Assembly: GCF_016624945.1 (NCBI RefSeq)
Contig: NZ_JACVUI010000001.1
Coordinates: forward strand, 372,001-436,000
Direction of reading: 5' to 3'
Length of the DNA: 64,000 bases
From: Acinetobacter sp. S54
GTDB lineage: Bacteria > Pseudomonadota > Gammaproteobacteria > Pseudomonadales > Moraxellaceae
Positions 57,380 through 64,000 of the stretch are shown here, in pieces. The notes beneath the pieces are model-generated. The model made no database searches, was not told where the DNA came from, and was given only the letters and a program-made list of their open reading frames with translations. A program made the translations under genes and the position numbers. The stretch's first letter is position 1, and each line of letters opens with the position of its first letter.

Positions 57380-58517
57380 GCATGTTTTTTAGGGCATCTG
57401 GTGCATGCATGCGTTCACCATTTTCCAAAGAATACTTTGCCATTTCTGCTGCTCGTATACGCATTTCGTCTTCATAGGCAGCAATCGCCACTTGCAGCGA
57501 AGAGAATTGCCCCGAACATAAATACTCACTCAGGTTTAAAGCATCTAGCATCGCAACATTTACGCCTTCGCCCGCAAAAGGTGGCATCACATGTGCGGCA
57601 TCGCCAATGAGTGTTAAATTTGATTTCGTCTGCCAAGTCTGGTCCAGAGGCATACAATAAATAGGACGAGGAATCAAGGGAAGGGAAGTATGTTCAAACA
57701 GCTCAGACCAGATCGGATCCCATTCTAGATAAAAATGATTGAACCATTGTTTGATTTGGATTTGATCTGAATACATCGCTTGATGAACGTTTGTCCATGT
57801 TTGATCCGCTTTAAAGCTGGCATAAAAGCCAATCTCATGATGGGCTTTTTGTCCCATTAATAGATTTTTCTGATTGCCAAAAGCCATGATTTTGCCGCCA
57901 TTTAGCAATTGATTTATCTGTGGTGCAGTTTGCTCAGCATTGGCAATATAGCCTTCTAGCATCGTGATACCCGTATAAAAAGCCTGAATATCTGTAAGGT
58001 AAGGGCGAACTTTAGAGTTTGCACCATCAGCAGCAATGACTAGATCTGCATAAACAGGACGTTTATTGTTAAAGTTTAATAGCCAGCCTTCTGCTTGTGT
58101 TTGCATGGAAATGAATTGATGATCCCATTGCACTGTGTTGGGTAATAAAGACTCGAGTAAGATTTTTCTTAAAGCCCCACGGTCGATTTCAGGTCGAAAA
58201 TCAGGATCGCCAAACTTTGGCTGATGTTGATCATCATGGTCGCTTAGAAAAACGTTGGCCTGTTCATTCATGATCTTTTTACGATCTGCCTGAGGCATAA
58301 AATGTTGTTTAAATTGGTCGAGTAACCCTGATTTTTGCAGTGCTTTTAATCCCGAGTCTTGATGTAAATCCAGAGGAGAACCCTGTACACGGGCATGCTG
58401 ATTTAAATCCCGTTCAAATACTGTCACGTGCATATTTTGAAGTTGTAATAAACGTGCAAGCGTCAATCCCGCCGGTCCACCCCCAATAATGGCTATTTTT
58501 TTGTTTTTTAAAAGCAT
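57357..58517 (-). CDS. TetX-like FAD-dependent monooxygenase
   Basis: 386 residues. It aligns along its length with TetX flavin monooxygenases: AIIGGGPAGLTLARLLQLQNMHVTVFERD, GSPLDLHQDSGLKALQKSGLL, RPEIDRGALRKILLESL, ADLVIAADGANSKVRP, and TLIGDAAHVMPPFAGEGVNVAMLDALNLSEYL. TetX enzymes hydroxylate and inactivate tetracyclines, but this is a chromosomal, divergent member by eye and resistance should not be assumed. No mobile element flanks it. A divergent-type AraC regulator gene lies just upstream in the same orientation. Confidence 0.82.
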   Translation of the reverse strand: MLLKNKKIAIIGGGPAGLTLARLLQLQNMHVTVFERDLNQHARVQGSPLDLHQDSGLKALQKSGLLDQFKQHFMPQADRKKIMNEQANVFLSDHDDQHQPKFGDPDFRPEIDRGALRKILLESLLPNTVQWDHQFISMQTQAEGWLLNFNNKRPVYADLVIAADGANSKVRPYLTDIQAFYTGITMLEGYIANAEQTAPQINQLLNGGKIMAFGNQKNLLMGQKAHHEIGFYASFKADQTWTNVHQAMYSDQIQIKQWFNHFYLEWDPIWSELFEHTSLPLIPRPIYCMPLDQTWQTKSNLTLIGDAAHVMPPFAGEGVNVAMLDALNLSEYLCSGQFSSLQVAIAAYEDEMRIRAAEMAKYSLENGERMHAPDALKNMLNFFQVH

Positions 58518-58554
58518 ATTTTTCTCTGATAAATATTTAAAATATAGAGAAACT

Positions 58555-59310
58555 TTACTCGGAGGGTAACACTAAGAATTGTACAAATCGGTCATTGTGA
58601 TTGAGTTTAAGTTGTTTGGGGGATACGCCTGAAAATTTCTTAATATGTTTTATGAAATGCGATTGATCAGCAAAATGCTGTTCAGGAAATAATCGTCCAT
58701 TTCGGATGGATTCAAAAGACGCCTTAAAGCGCAGAATATCACAATAAGTTTTTAAAGAAATTCCAAACTTTTCAGTAAAATAGCGATGAATCTGGCGACG
58801 ACTCCAGTGAACCTGCTCTGAAAGTTCGGCCACGCTCAAACCGCCACGAGATTGATAAAGTAACTGAAATAATTTCTGTTTTCTCGAATCAATATGTTGA
58901 GGTAAAAGAGAGCCTATTTTTTTCGATGCTTTTTTACAAAATAGATCGAAGTCCAACAAATCTAGGGGTTCAAAATCCCAGAATTGGGCAGGCAGATATT
59001 CTGCATAATTGAGCAAATTAGAAATGGATTTTCCTAAGAGATATTCCACAGCCAATAGCTTAAAACTGATAGAAAAGATTAAAGCATTACCTTGTAAGAT
59101 AACGGCTTGAGGTTTGGTTTCTAATCCTGAACAGACAATTTGAAAGGACTGCGTAGACGATTGAGATAAAGTTAAATCCATGCGACCATCCGGTAAGACA
59201 ATGATTTCTTTAGCTTCATCAGAGCAATTATGCAACATCCAAAAACTTTCTACATAATGTGATAAAGCGGGGTCGGCTTCGATGAGTTTAAATTTCAGAT
59301 CATTATTCAT
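58555..59310 (-). CDS. AraC family transcriptional regulator
   Basis: 251 residues. The N-terminal ligand domain is the DUF6597 type (SHYVESFWMLHN, VLPDGRMDLTLSQS), and the C-terminal HTH_18 region has two helix-turn-helix units: GLSVAELSEQVHWSRRQIHRYFTEKFGISLKTYCDILRF and FADQSHFIKHIKKFSGVSPKQLKL. Located 37 bp upstream of the TetX-like gene and in the same orientation, so it probably forms an operon with it and may control it. Confidence 0.88.
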   Translation of the reverse strand: MNNDLKFKLIEADPALSHYVESFWMLHNCSDEAKEIIVLPDGRMDLTLSQSSTQSFQIVCSGLETKPQAVILQGNALIFSISFKLLAVEYLLGKSISNLLNYAEYLPAQFWDFEPLDLLDFDLFCKKASKKIGSLLPQHIDSRKQKLFQLLYQSRGGLSVAELSEQVHWSRRQIHRYFTEKFGISLKTYCDILRFKASFESIRNGRLFPEQHFADQSHFIKHIKKFSGVSPKQLKLNHNDRFVQFLVLPSE

Positions 59311-59491
59311 ATTGTAATTTGTAGTTGATTCATCTATAGGATAAGGTGGGATGGGATCAGATTTTATTGAAAGATTTTTTCTTAGGTGATGACTGATTAT
59401 ATGATAGCTGAAAATCGAAGTTTTGATGGCCAGTATGATCCATCATTTTCAATGAATTGAGTATACATATAGAACTGCAAGGATATTAAGG

Positions 59492-59905
59492 ATGTCACAA
59501 GCTACAATTTTGTCTGGAAGCTGTTTATGCCAAGGTATTCGTTATGAAATCTCGGGGCAAGGACTGGGTGATATTATTCAGTGTCATTGCCAGCGTTGTC
59601 GCAAAGCCAACGGTACAGCTTATGCTACGAACACGCCTGTGCATGTGAATGATTTTAAGATTGTGCAAGGTGAACATCTCCTCAAGAAATATCAGTCTAC
59701 CCCGACCACAGAACGCTGTTTTTGTAGTGAATGTGGCTCACCGATCATGAGCATTAAACTGGATACGCCAGAATTTTATCGTTTGCGTATTGGTACTTTA
59801 GACAGCAAAATCGAGCAGAAACCGAGCATGCATATTTTTGCTGCACATAAAGCAGAGTGGGATACGATTTGTGACGATTTGCCGCAATATGCGGAGCGAC
59901 CTTAG
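59492..59905 (+). CDS. GFA (glutathione-dependent formaldehyde-activating) family protein
   Basis: 137 residues. Zinc cysteines GSCLCQGIRYEI, QCHCQRCRKANGTAY and RCFCSECGSPIMS, the CENP-V/GFA fold. Few members of this family have been shown to be true S-hydroxymethylglutathione synthases; most are of unknown substrate. AAGG precedes the ATG. Confidence 0.88.
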   Translation: MSQATILSGSCLCQGIRYEISGQGLGDIIQCHCQRCRKANGTAYATNTPVHVNDFKIVQGEHLLKKYQSTPTTERCFCSECGSPIMSIKLDTPEFYRLRIGTLDSKIEQKPSMHIFAAHKAEWDTICDDLPQYAERP

Positions 59906-60053
59906 CAGAGGGCGCTAAAATTTATTGATTAACTCCCTCATAAAAATGTAAATGCTGAATCCTATAAATTATTCATAGTCCATGATTCTTCAGGGGTTAT
60001 TTCAAGATCATCTATCTGGGACATGCTTGCTTAATCCGTTCTCAATATAAACG

Positions 60054-60096
60054 AAATTCATAAGATGAATTTTGCTCATCTTTTGTTGAAACAAAA
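60054..60096. promoter_or_regulatory. Two palindromes upstream of mesX
   Basis: AAATTCAT-AAG-ATGAATTT (60054-60072) is a perfect 8-bp-arm palindrome; TTTTGTT-GA-AACAAAA (60081-60096) is a perfect 7-bp-arm palindrome 8 bp further on. They lie 65-107 bp before the mesX ATG, upstream of a -10-like TATAAA at 60124-60129. Likely operator sites for a methionine or sulfur regulator; neither matches the MetR (TGAA-N5-TTCA) or MetJ box exactly. Confidence 0.45.
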
Positions 60097-60160
60097 TCGT
60101 TTTTATTCATGTAGCAATTTAGGTATAAATTGCAGCATAGAGATAGGGTAGCAGATCAAA

Positions 60161-61156
60161 ATGAGCCAAGACTTTACATTTGCGCTTAAGCGCATTCGTT
60201 TCGATGAAAATTATCATCCTTCAGACAATACACGTATCACCACCAACTTTGCGAATTTGGCCAGAGGGGCAAGTCGCCAAGAGAATTTGCGTAATACCTT
60301 AAGAATGATTGACAATCGTTTCAATGCATTGGCACATTGGGATAATCCAAAGGCGGATCGTTATTCTGTTGAACTCGACATTATTTCGGTTGATATTGAC
60401 GTTGAAGGTAATGGTGAAACTTTCCCGACGATTGAAATCTTAAAAACCAATATTATTGATCACAAAACTCAGCAACGTATTGAAGGTATTGTTGGAAATA
60501 ATTTTTCCTCCTATGTACGCGATTATGATTTTAGTGTGTTACTGCTTGAACATAATAAAGATCAAGCCAAATTTAGTACACCAGAAAACTATGGTGAGTT
60601 ACATGGGAAAATTTTTAAATCTTTTGTAGATTCAAATACCTTTAAAGAAAACTTTAGTAAGCAACCTGTTATTTGTCTTAGTGTTTCAACGACTAAAACT
60701 TATCATCGGACAACGAATGAACATCCAGTCCTGGGTGTTGAATATCAGCAAGATGCATATTCTTTAACTGATGAGTATTTCGCAAAAATGGGGTTACAGG
60801 TACGTTATTTCATGCCTGCAAATAGCGTCGCACCTTTGGCATTTTATTTTCGTGGTGATTTACTGACCGACTACACTGACCTTGAGTTAATCGGCACGAT
60901 TAGTACCATGGAGACGTTCCAAAAGATTTATCGTCCTGAGATTTACAATGCCAACTCTGCGGCTGGAGAAGTGTATCAGCCAAGTCTTAAGCACCAAGAT
61001 TATTCATTAACCCGAATTGTTTATGATCGTGAAGAACGCGGTCAGTTAGCAGTTAAACAAGGTAAATGGACAGAAGAGAACTTTATCAAGCCTTACCAAG
61101 CGATTTTGGATCAATGGGCTGCCAATTACGCTGACAAACACTACGCTGCTGTGTAA
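60161..61156 (+). CDS. mesX: MesX: DUF1852 partner of folate-independent methionine synthase
   Basis: 331 residues. DUF1852 protein (FTFALKRIRFDENYHPSDNTRITTNFANLARG start, VICLSVSTTKTYHRTTNEHPVLGVEYQQD middle), no membrane segment. In the published comparison of folate-independent methionine synthases, DUF1852 (MesX) is needed by the aerobic MesD type in Acinetobacter and others, perhaps supplying the methyl group in an oxygen- and flavin-dependent step. It is followed 24 bp later by mesD and then a flavin reductase, which fits. Name from family and context. Confidence 0.88.
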   Translation: MSQDFTFALKRIRFDENYHPSDNTRITTNFANLARGASRQENLRNTLRMIDNRFNALAHWDNPKADRYSVELDIISVDIDVEGNGETFPTIEILKTNIIDHKTQQRIEGIVGNNFSSYVRDYDFSVLLLEHNKDQAKFSTPENYGELHGKIFKSFVDSNTFKENFSKQPVICLSVSTTKTYHRTTNEHPVLGVEYQQDAYSLTDEYFAKMGLQVRYFMPANSVAPLAFYFRGDLLTDYTDLELIGTISTMETFQKIYRPEIYNANSAAGEVYQPSLKHQDYSLTRIVYDREERGQLAVKQGKWTEENFIKPYQAILDQWAANYADKHYAAV

Positions 61157-61180
61157 CCTCAAGATAGAAGATTATTGATT

Positions 61181-62212
61181 ATGAAACGATTATTACCGAC
61201 GTCAACTGCTGGCAGTTTACCAAAACCCTCTTGGATTGCTGAACCTGAAAAACTCTGGTCACCGTGGAAATTGCAAGGTGATGAATTAGTACAAGGCAAA
61301 CGGGATGCTTTACTTGTATCACTGCAAGAACAACTTCATGCGGGGATTGATATTGTTAGTGATGGTGAACAAACGCGCCAACATTTTGTCACCACATTCA
61401 TTGAGCATCTGGATGGCGTTGACTTTGAAAAACGTGAAACGGTTCGGATTCGTAACCGTTATGATGCAAGTGTTCCTACAGTAGTGGGGGCAGTATCTCG
61501 CCATAAACCAGTTTTTGTGGAAGATGCCAAGTTTTTACGCCAGCAAACCCAACAACCGATTAAATGGGCGCTGCCTGGTCCAATGACCATGATCGATACA
61601 TTGTATGATGCTCATTATAAAAGTCGTGAAAAATTAGCTTGGGAATTTGCTAAAATTCTAAATCAGGAAGCCAGAGAATTAGAGGCTGCGGGGGTTGATA
61701 TTATCCAATTTGATGAACCTGCATTTAACGTATTTTTTGACGAAGTAAATGATTGGGGCGTTGCAACCTTAGAGCGAGCGCTTGAAGGTCTTAAATGTGA
61801 AACAGCCGTACATATTTGCTATGGTTATGGAATCAAAGCCAATACAGACTGGAAAAAGACTTTAGGGTCAGAATGGCGCCAATACGAAGAAGCTTTTCCA
61901 AAATTACAACAATCTAAAATCGACATTATTTCACTGGAATGCCACAACTCCCGTGTGCCAATGGATTTGATTGAACTAATTCGTGGTAAAAAAGTGATGG
62001 TAGGTGCCATTGACGTCGCAACCAATACGATTGAAAGTCCTGAAGAAGTGGCAGATACATTACGTAAAGCGCTACAGTTTGTTGATGCAGATAAGCTTTA
62101 TCCATCAACCAATTGTGGTATGACACCTTTATCTCGAGAAGTGGCGAGAGGAAAATTGCAAGCGCTTAGTGCAGGTGCAGAAATCATCCGAAAAGAACTC
62201 TCAAACGGGTAA
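61181..62212 (+). CDS. mesD: MesD: folate-independent core methionine synthase (MetE C-terminal type)
   Basis: 343 residues, about half of MetE, because the N-terminal folate domain is absent. The catalytic zinc set of MetE is preserved: His211 and Cys213 in AVHICYGYG, Glu253 in IISLECHNSR, Cys312 in STNCGMTPLSREVARGKL. It transfers a methyl group to homocysteine. Starts at ATG 61181; a TTG 6 bp upstream is unlikely. Placed between mesX and the flavin reductase, diagnostic of the MesD system. Confidence 0.9.
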   Translation: MKRLLPTSTAGSLPKPSWIAEPEKLWSPWKLQGDELVQGKRDALLVSLQEQLHAGIDIVSDGEQTRQHFVTTFIEHLDGVDFEKRETVRIRNRYDASVPTVVGAVSRHKPVFVEDAKFLRQQTQQPIKWALPGPMTMIDTLYDAHYKSREKLAWEFAKILNQEARELEAAGVDIIQFDEPAFNVFFDEVNDWGVATLERALEGLKCETAVHICYGYGIKANTDWKKTLGSEWRQYEEAFPKLQQSKIDIISLECHNSRVPMDLIELIRGKKVMVGAIDVATNTIESPEEVADTLRKALQFVDADKLYPSTNCGMTPLSREVARGKLQALSAGAEIIRKELSNG

Positions 62213-62287
62213 TCAAGGGTATAGTCAGATGTAACGGGTGGGTGGTTTGATCTCAAGATCAAACTACGAACCTTGGTGAGGAATAAA

Positions 62288-62794
62288 ATGATGATTGACG
62301 CAGCAGACTTTAGAAATGCGATGTCTTTGTTAACAAGTGCTGTCAGTGTCGTGACCACAGCAGGCTTGTCGGGTCGCTATGGTTTCACTGCATCTGCTGT
62401 ATGTAGTGTAACGGATACCCCTCCGACATTATTAGTCTGTATGAATAAAGCCTCTAGTTCTCACTTACATTTTTTAGAAAATAAAATCTTAACTGTAAAT
62501 GTGTTAGGTGCCCATCATCAGGAAATTTCTAAAGCATTTTCGTCAAAATTAACTCCAGAGCAAAGATTTGAGTATGGATTTTGGACAGAACTTGAAACAG
62601 GCGCGCCTGTTTTAGAAGATGCTTTAGTGAATTTCGATTGTGAAGTGGATCAAATTCAGGAAGTTGGAACGCATACGATTTTTATATGCCGAATTGTGGC
62701 GATTCAGCAAAGCCAGCATGACCAAAGTTTGGTGTATTTTAATCGTGGCTACCATCATGTGGGACGTCATGTGGATCAGGTTGAAAGCGCATAA
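62288..62794 (+). CDS. Flavin reductase domain protein (HpaC-like) of the MesX/MesD locus
   Basis: 168 residues. FMN-binding split barrel: MSLLTSAVSVVTTAGLSGRYGFTASAVCSVTDTPPTLLVCMNKASSSHLHFLENKILTVNVLG, then HTIFICRIVAIQQ and a C-terminal YFNRGYHHVG. NAD(P)H:flavin oxidoreductase expected to supply reduced flavin, presumably to MesX. ATG 62288 has GAGG 6 nt upstream. No terminator seen directly after it. Confidence 0.9.
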   Translation: MMIDAADFRNAMSLLTSAVSVVTTAGLSGRYGFTASAVCSVTDTPPTLLVCMNKASSSHLHFLENKILTVNVLGAHHQEISKAFSSKLTPEQRFEYGFWTELETGAPVLEDALVNFDCEVDQIQEVGTHTIFICRIVAIQQSQHDQSLVYFNRGYHHVGRHVDQVESA

Positions 62795-62886
62795 GCTTGG
62801 ATTTTCCAAATTATTCTGCGAACTTGTATGCTATTTTATCTCGCATCGATATGAATAAACTTCTAAAATTTCTTCAGTTATCGCTG

Positions 62887-62904
62887 TGTAAGTCATGGCT
62901 TACA
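62887..62904 (+). promoter_or_regulatory. GacA-type upstream activating sequence
   Basis: TGTAAG-TCATGG-CTTACA is a perfect match to the GacA UAS consensus TGTAAG-N6-CTTACA that drives rsmX/Y/Z in Pseudomonas. Its centre is ~65 bp upstream of the start expected from the -10-like TATGAT at 62949-62954, the spacing used in known GacA-activated RNA genes. No -35 is needed in such promoters and none is seen. Confidence 0.75.
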
Positions 62905-62960
62905 TCGATTCAGGAAAATTGCCAATAGCCAGCTCAGTACTAATTTCCTATGATGAACCC

Positions 62961-63090
62961 ATACAGAACAGGATGTTCGAAGACATAAAACAACCATAAT
63001 AAGTTAATCATCAGGATCGTGAGGGATGACAGGAGTTGACCCTAAGACGTAAATACGAAAAACCCGGACAGGATGTCTGGGTTTTTTTAT
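62961..63090 (+). ncRNA. Candidate CsrA/RsmA-sequestering regulatory RNA (RsmY/RsmZ/CsrB-like)
   Basis: About 130 nt with six GGA motifs. Hairpin 1: GAACA-GGA-TGTTC (62966-62978) with an exact GGA triloop. Then CAGGATCG in the loop of TCATC/GATGA (63008-63029), GGGATG, CAGGAG (63030-63035), the GGA of CCGGACA, and hairpin 3 CCCGGACA-GGA-TGTCTGGG (63063-63081), again with a GGA triloop, which is also the terminator stem followed by T7. ACAGGATGT closely resembles the CsrB repeat CAGGATG and the CsrA SELEX core. The 5' end is inferred from a -10 at 62949-62954 and the GacA UAS upstream. Confidence 0.72.
63057..63090. terminator. Terminator of the candidate Csr RNA, bidirectional
   Basis: AACCCGGACA-GGA-TGTCTGGGTT with T7 on the plus strand and AAAA (T-rich on minus) upstream, so it can also end the HopJ gene transcript. 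Confidence 0.85.
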
Positions 63091-63102
63091 TTTGGTCTTA
63101 TC

Positions 63103-63435
63103 TTATTTGGCAGTGAGTGCCTGACCTTCAAAGGTTATACCTTCCCAACCATGTTGCATGAACTGACGAATATTTTGATGGTCGGTACCTTCTGGTGTCG
63201 CAAGAACTGCTGCATAGTGTTCTGCAAATAAACTTAAGGTTTGTGCTTGATCCAAACCTTCAACTTTAGCAAAAGAAAATACTTTGGCACTGCCTTGATT
63301 TTCAGTTGCGGCATTTTGTTGCTGACCATTTTTAAACGCTGTTGGGGTATGTTCAAAACGTGACTCAATATGCGCCAAAACATCCGCAAACTTGGCTTCG
63401 CCGTTTTGAAGCTGTTTCAATAGTTCCTGTATCAT
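63103..63435 (-). CDS. HopJ type III effector family protein
   Basis: 110 residues: FADVLAHIESRFEHTPTAFKNGQQQNAATENQGSAKVFSFAKVEGLDQAQTLSLFAEHYAAVLATPEGTDHQNIRQFMQHGWEGITF is the HopJ pattern. The name comes from a Pseudomonas protein; no secretion apparatus is nearby and Acinetobacter usually lacks type III secretion, so this is likely a housekeeping cytoplasmic protein of unknown role. Confidence 0.9.
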   Translation of the reverse strand: MIQELLKQLQNGEAKFADVLAHIESRFEHTPTAFKNGQQQNAATENQGSAKVFSFAKVEGLDQAQTLSLFAEHYAAVLATPEGTDHQNIRQFMQHGWEGITFEGQALTAK

Positions 63436-63564
63436 GATTTTCCGTGATTCAATAACATGTCAAAAGTAGGCTCAAGCATAGCATTGAATCCACAGATGTC
63501 AGTAGGGCATCGAGAAAATAAGACTGGAAAAAAGAATCAGTTTGAATAAATGGTAGTGCAAAAT

Positions 63565-63590
63565 TGTGGATAACTTTGTGTTTATACACA
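63565..63590. other. Pair of facing DnaA-box-like sequences
   Basis: TGTGGATAA (63565-63573, perfect reverse-oriented box) and TTATACACA (63582-63590, one change from consensus, identical to E. coli oriC box R2) face each other 8 bp apart in the rpmE2-HopJ spacer. Confidence 0.4.
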
Positions 63591-63607
63591 AGGCCGAAAT
63601 TCTGGCC

Positions 63608-63649
63608 AAAAAAAGAAGCCTAAGTGGAGGAGATAGTTGCTTAGGCTTC
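63608..63649 (-). terminator. Intrinsic terminator of rpmE2
   Basis: On the minus strand GAAGCCTAAG pairs with CTTAGGCTTC over a 15-nt loop and is followed by CTTTTTTT. Confidence 0.85.
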
Positions 63650-63687
63650 GAATAAAGTCAGTATAAAATGAAAAACTTAAAGCAAGA

Positions 63688-63936
63688 TTAACGTTTAAAG
63701 CGAGAAAAACGTTTATTAAAGCTTGCTACACGCCCTTCATTACTGGCTTGACGTACTTCACCTGTATAAAACGGATGCGACGCACTAGAAATATCCAAAG
63801 TCACATAAGGATAAGTCTTACCTTCATATTCACGTGTTTGCTTCGTTTGTATAGTACTACCAATGACAAAATAAGCATCTGCATTGGTGTCATGAAACAG
63901 CACTTCTTTATATTCAGGATGTATACCGTTACGCAT
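63688..63936 (-). CDS. rpmE2: 50S ribosomal protein L31 type B (zinc-independent)
   Basis: 82 residues: [82 protein letters not shown]. It lacks the CxxC of zinc-type L31, so it is the alternative paralogue used under zinc limitation. ATG 63936 chosen: GGAGGG lies 8 nt upstream; a TTG upstream at 63951 would overlap the site. A Zur-type box lies in the promoter. Confidence 0.95.
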   Translation of the reverse strand: MRNGIHPEYKEVLFHDTNADAYFVIGSTIQTKQTREYEGKTYPYVTLDISSASHPFYTGEVRQASNEGRVASFNKRFSRFKR

Positions 63937-63963
63937 AGAGAAACCCTCCAATTGAGTTATTGT

Positions 63964-63995
63964 GATATGTTATAATATTTCATAAAATAAGTCAA
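63964..63995 (-). promoter_or_regulatory. Putative Zur box and promoter of rpmE2
   Basis: GATATGTTATAATATTTC (63964-63981) pairs with itself at 7 of 9 palindrome positions and matches the gammaproteobacterial Zur-type GAAATGTTATAACATTTC pattern. On the minus strand TTGACT (63995-63990) and TATAAC (63974-63969) form a promoter with a 15-bp spacer; the box overlaps the -10. Zur repression in zinc-replete cells is the expected regulation of a type B L31 gene. Confidence 0.6.
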
Positions 63996-64000
63996 ATGTA

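Noticed and set aside
60121..60160. SAM or cobalamin riboswitch upstream of mesX
   Set aside because: The leader is too short and lacks the conserved helices or B12-box of these riboswitches.
63103..63435. Type III secretion system linked to the HopJ-family gene
   Set aside because: No secretion or chaperone gene is nearby; the family name is historical.
1..64000. tRNA genes, rRNA genes, CRISPR arrays, prophage or insertion sequences
   Set aside because: I found no cloverleaf-like sequence, no spaced direct-repeat array, no transposase or integrase motif and no terminal inverted repeats; a dedicated scan (tRNAscan-SE, ISfinder) could still find something I missed.

Overview
The window reads as a chromosomal segment of an Acinetobacter species (Moraxellaceae). 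The evidence is a moderately AT-rich genome with recC-recB-recD in that order, a polyphosphate:AMP phosphotransferase of the kind characterised in A. johnsonii, a fused hisIE, rpsO-pnp, a cbpA-cbpM pair, the MesX/MesD methionine synthase locus and a CPA2 antiporter with a TrkA-N domain. No rRNA, tRNA, IS element, integrase or CRISPR array was found. Most of the window is core chromosome; the least conserved parts are probably the chaperone-usher pilus block and the TetX-like/AraC block.

Layout. 1-6.3 kb (minus): hisIE (cut by the window edge), an FAD monooxygenase, then the ubiquinone genes ubiB, ubiJ and ubiE, and a FFLEELY-type protein. 6.4-11.4 kb (minus): a four-gene chaperone-usher pilus operon (pilin, chaperone, usher, tip adhesin) with a CRP/Vfr-like site upstream, and a divergent orphan pilin-like gene. 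12.1-15.7 kb: pap, a citrate/tricarballylate-type MFS transporter and a DUF697-like protein. 15.8-25.1 kb: recC-recB-recD, followed by a structured, terminated RNA-like element. 25.6-34.3 kb: a serine hydrolase, rpsO-pnp, a DUF465 protein, a CorA-type transporter, a fluoride riboswitch with crcB, cbpA-cbpM and a DUF2147 protein. 34.5-44.8 kb: hslO, a KefB-like antiporter, priA, gspF-gspG, a small membrane protein and lnt/corC. 45-57 kb: tusA, a LysE/ArgO exporter, a DUF1254 protein, a Balon-type ribosome hibernation factor, ETF-ubiquinone oxidoreductase, a DUF1285 protein, murI, a DUF4062 protein, hemH, a GloC-like hydrolase, a 58-residue membrane protein, yacG, a TrmB-like methyltransferase and an HI0933-like flavoprotein. 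57-64 kb: a TetX-like monooxygenase with an AraC regulator, a GFA protein, mesX-mesD-flavin reductase, a candidate GacA/CsrA regulatory RNA, a HopJ-family protein and a Zur-box-linked rpmE2.

The most notable item is the intergenic region 62795-63102. It carries a perfect GacA-type upstream activating sequence (TGTAAG-N6-CTTACA, 62887-62904). About 65 bp downstream begins a roughly 130-nt stretch with six GGA motifs. Two of these sit as exact GGA triloops in ACA-GGA-TGT hairpins, and the second hairpin is the intrinsic terminator. This is the architecture of RsmY/RsmZ/CsrB RNAs that titrate CsrA/RsmA. The DUF4062 leader (52053-52098) carries three GGA motifs before its start codon and is a possible CsrA target.

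Other functional links: mesX, mesD and a flavin reductase form a folate-independent methionine synthase locus; crcB is preceded by its fluoride sensor; ETF-QO and the ubi genes serve the quinone pool; Balon, rpmE2 and the putative CsrA RNA all point to stress and nutrient-limitation control of translation.
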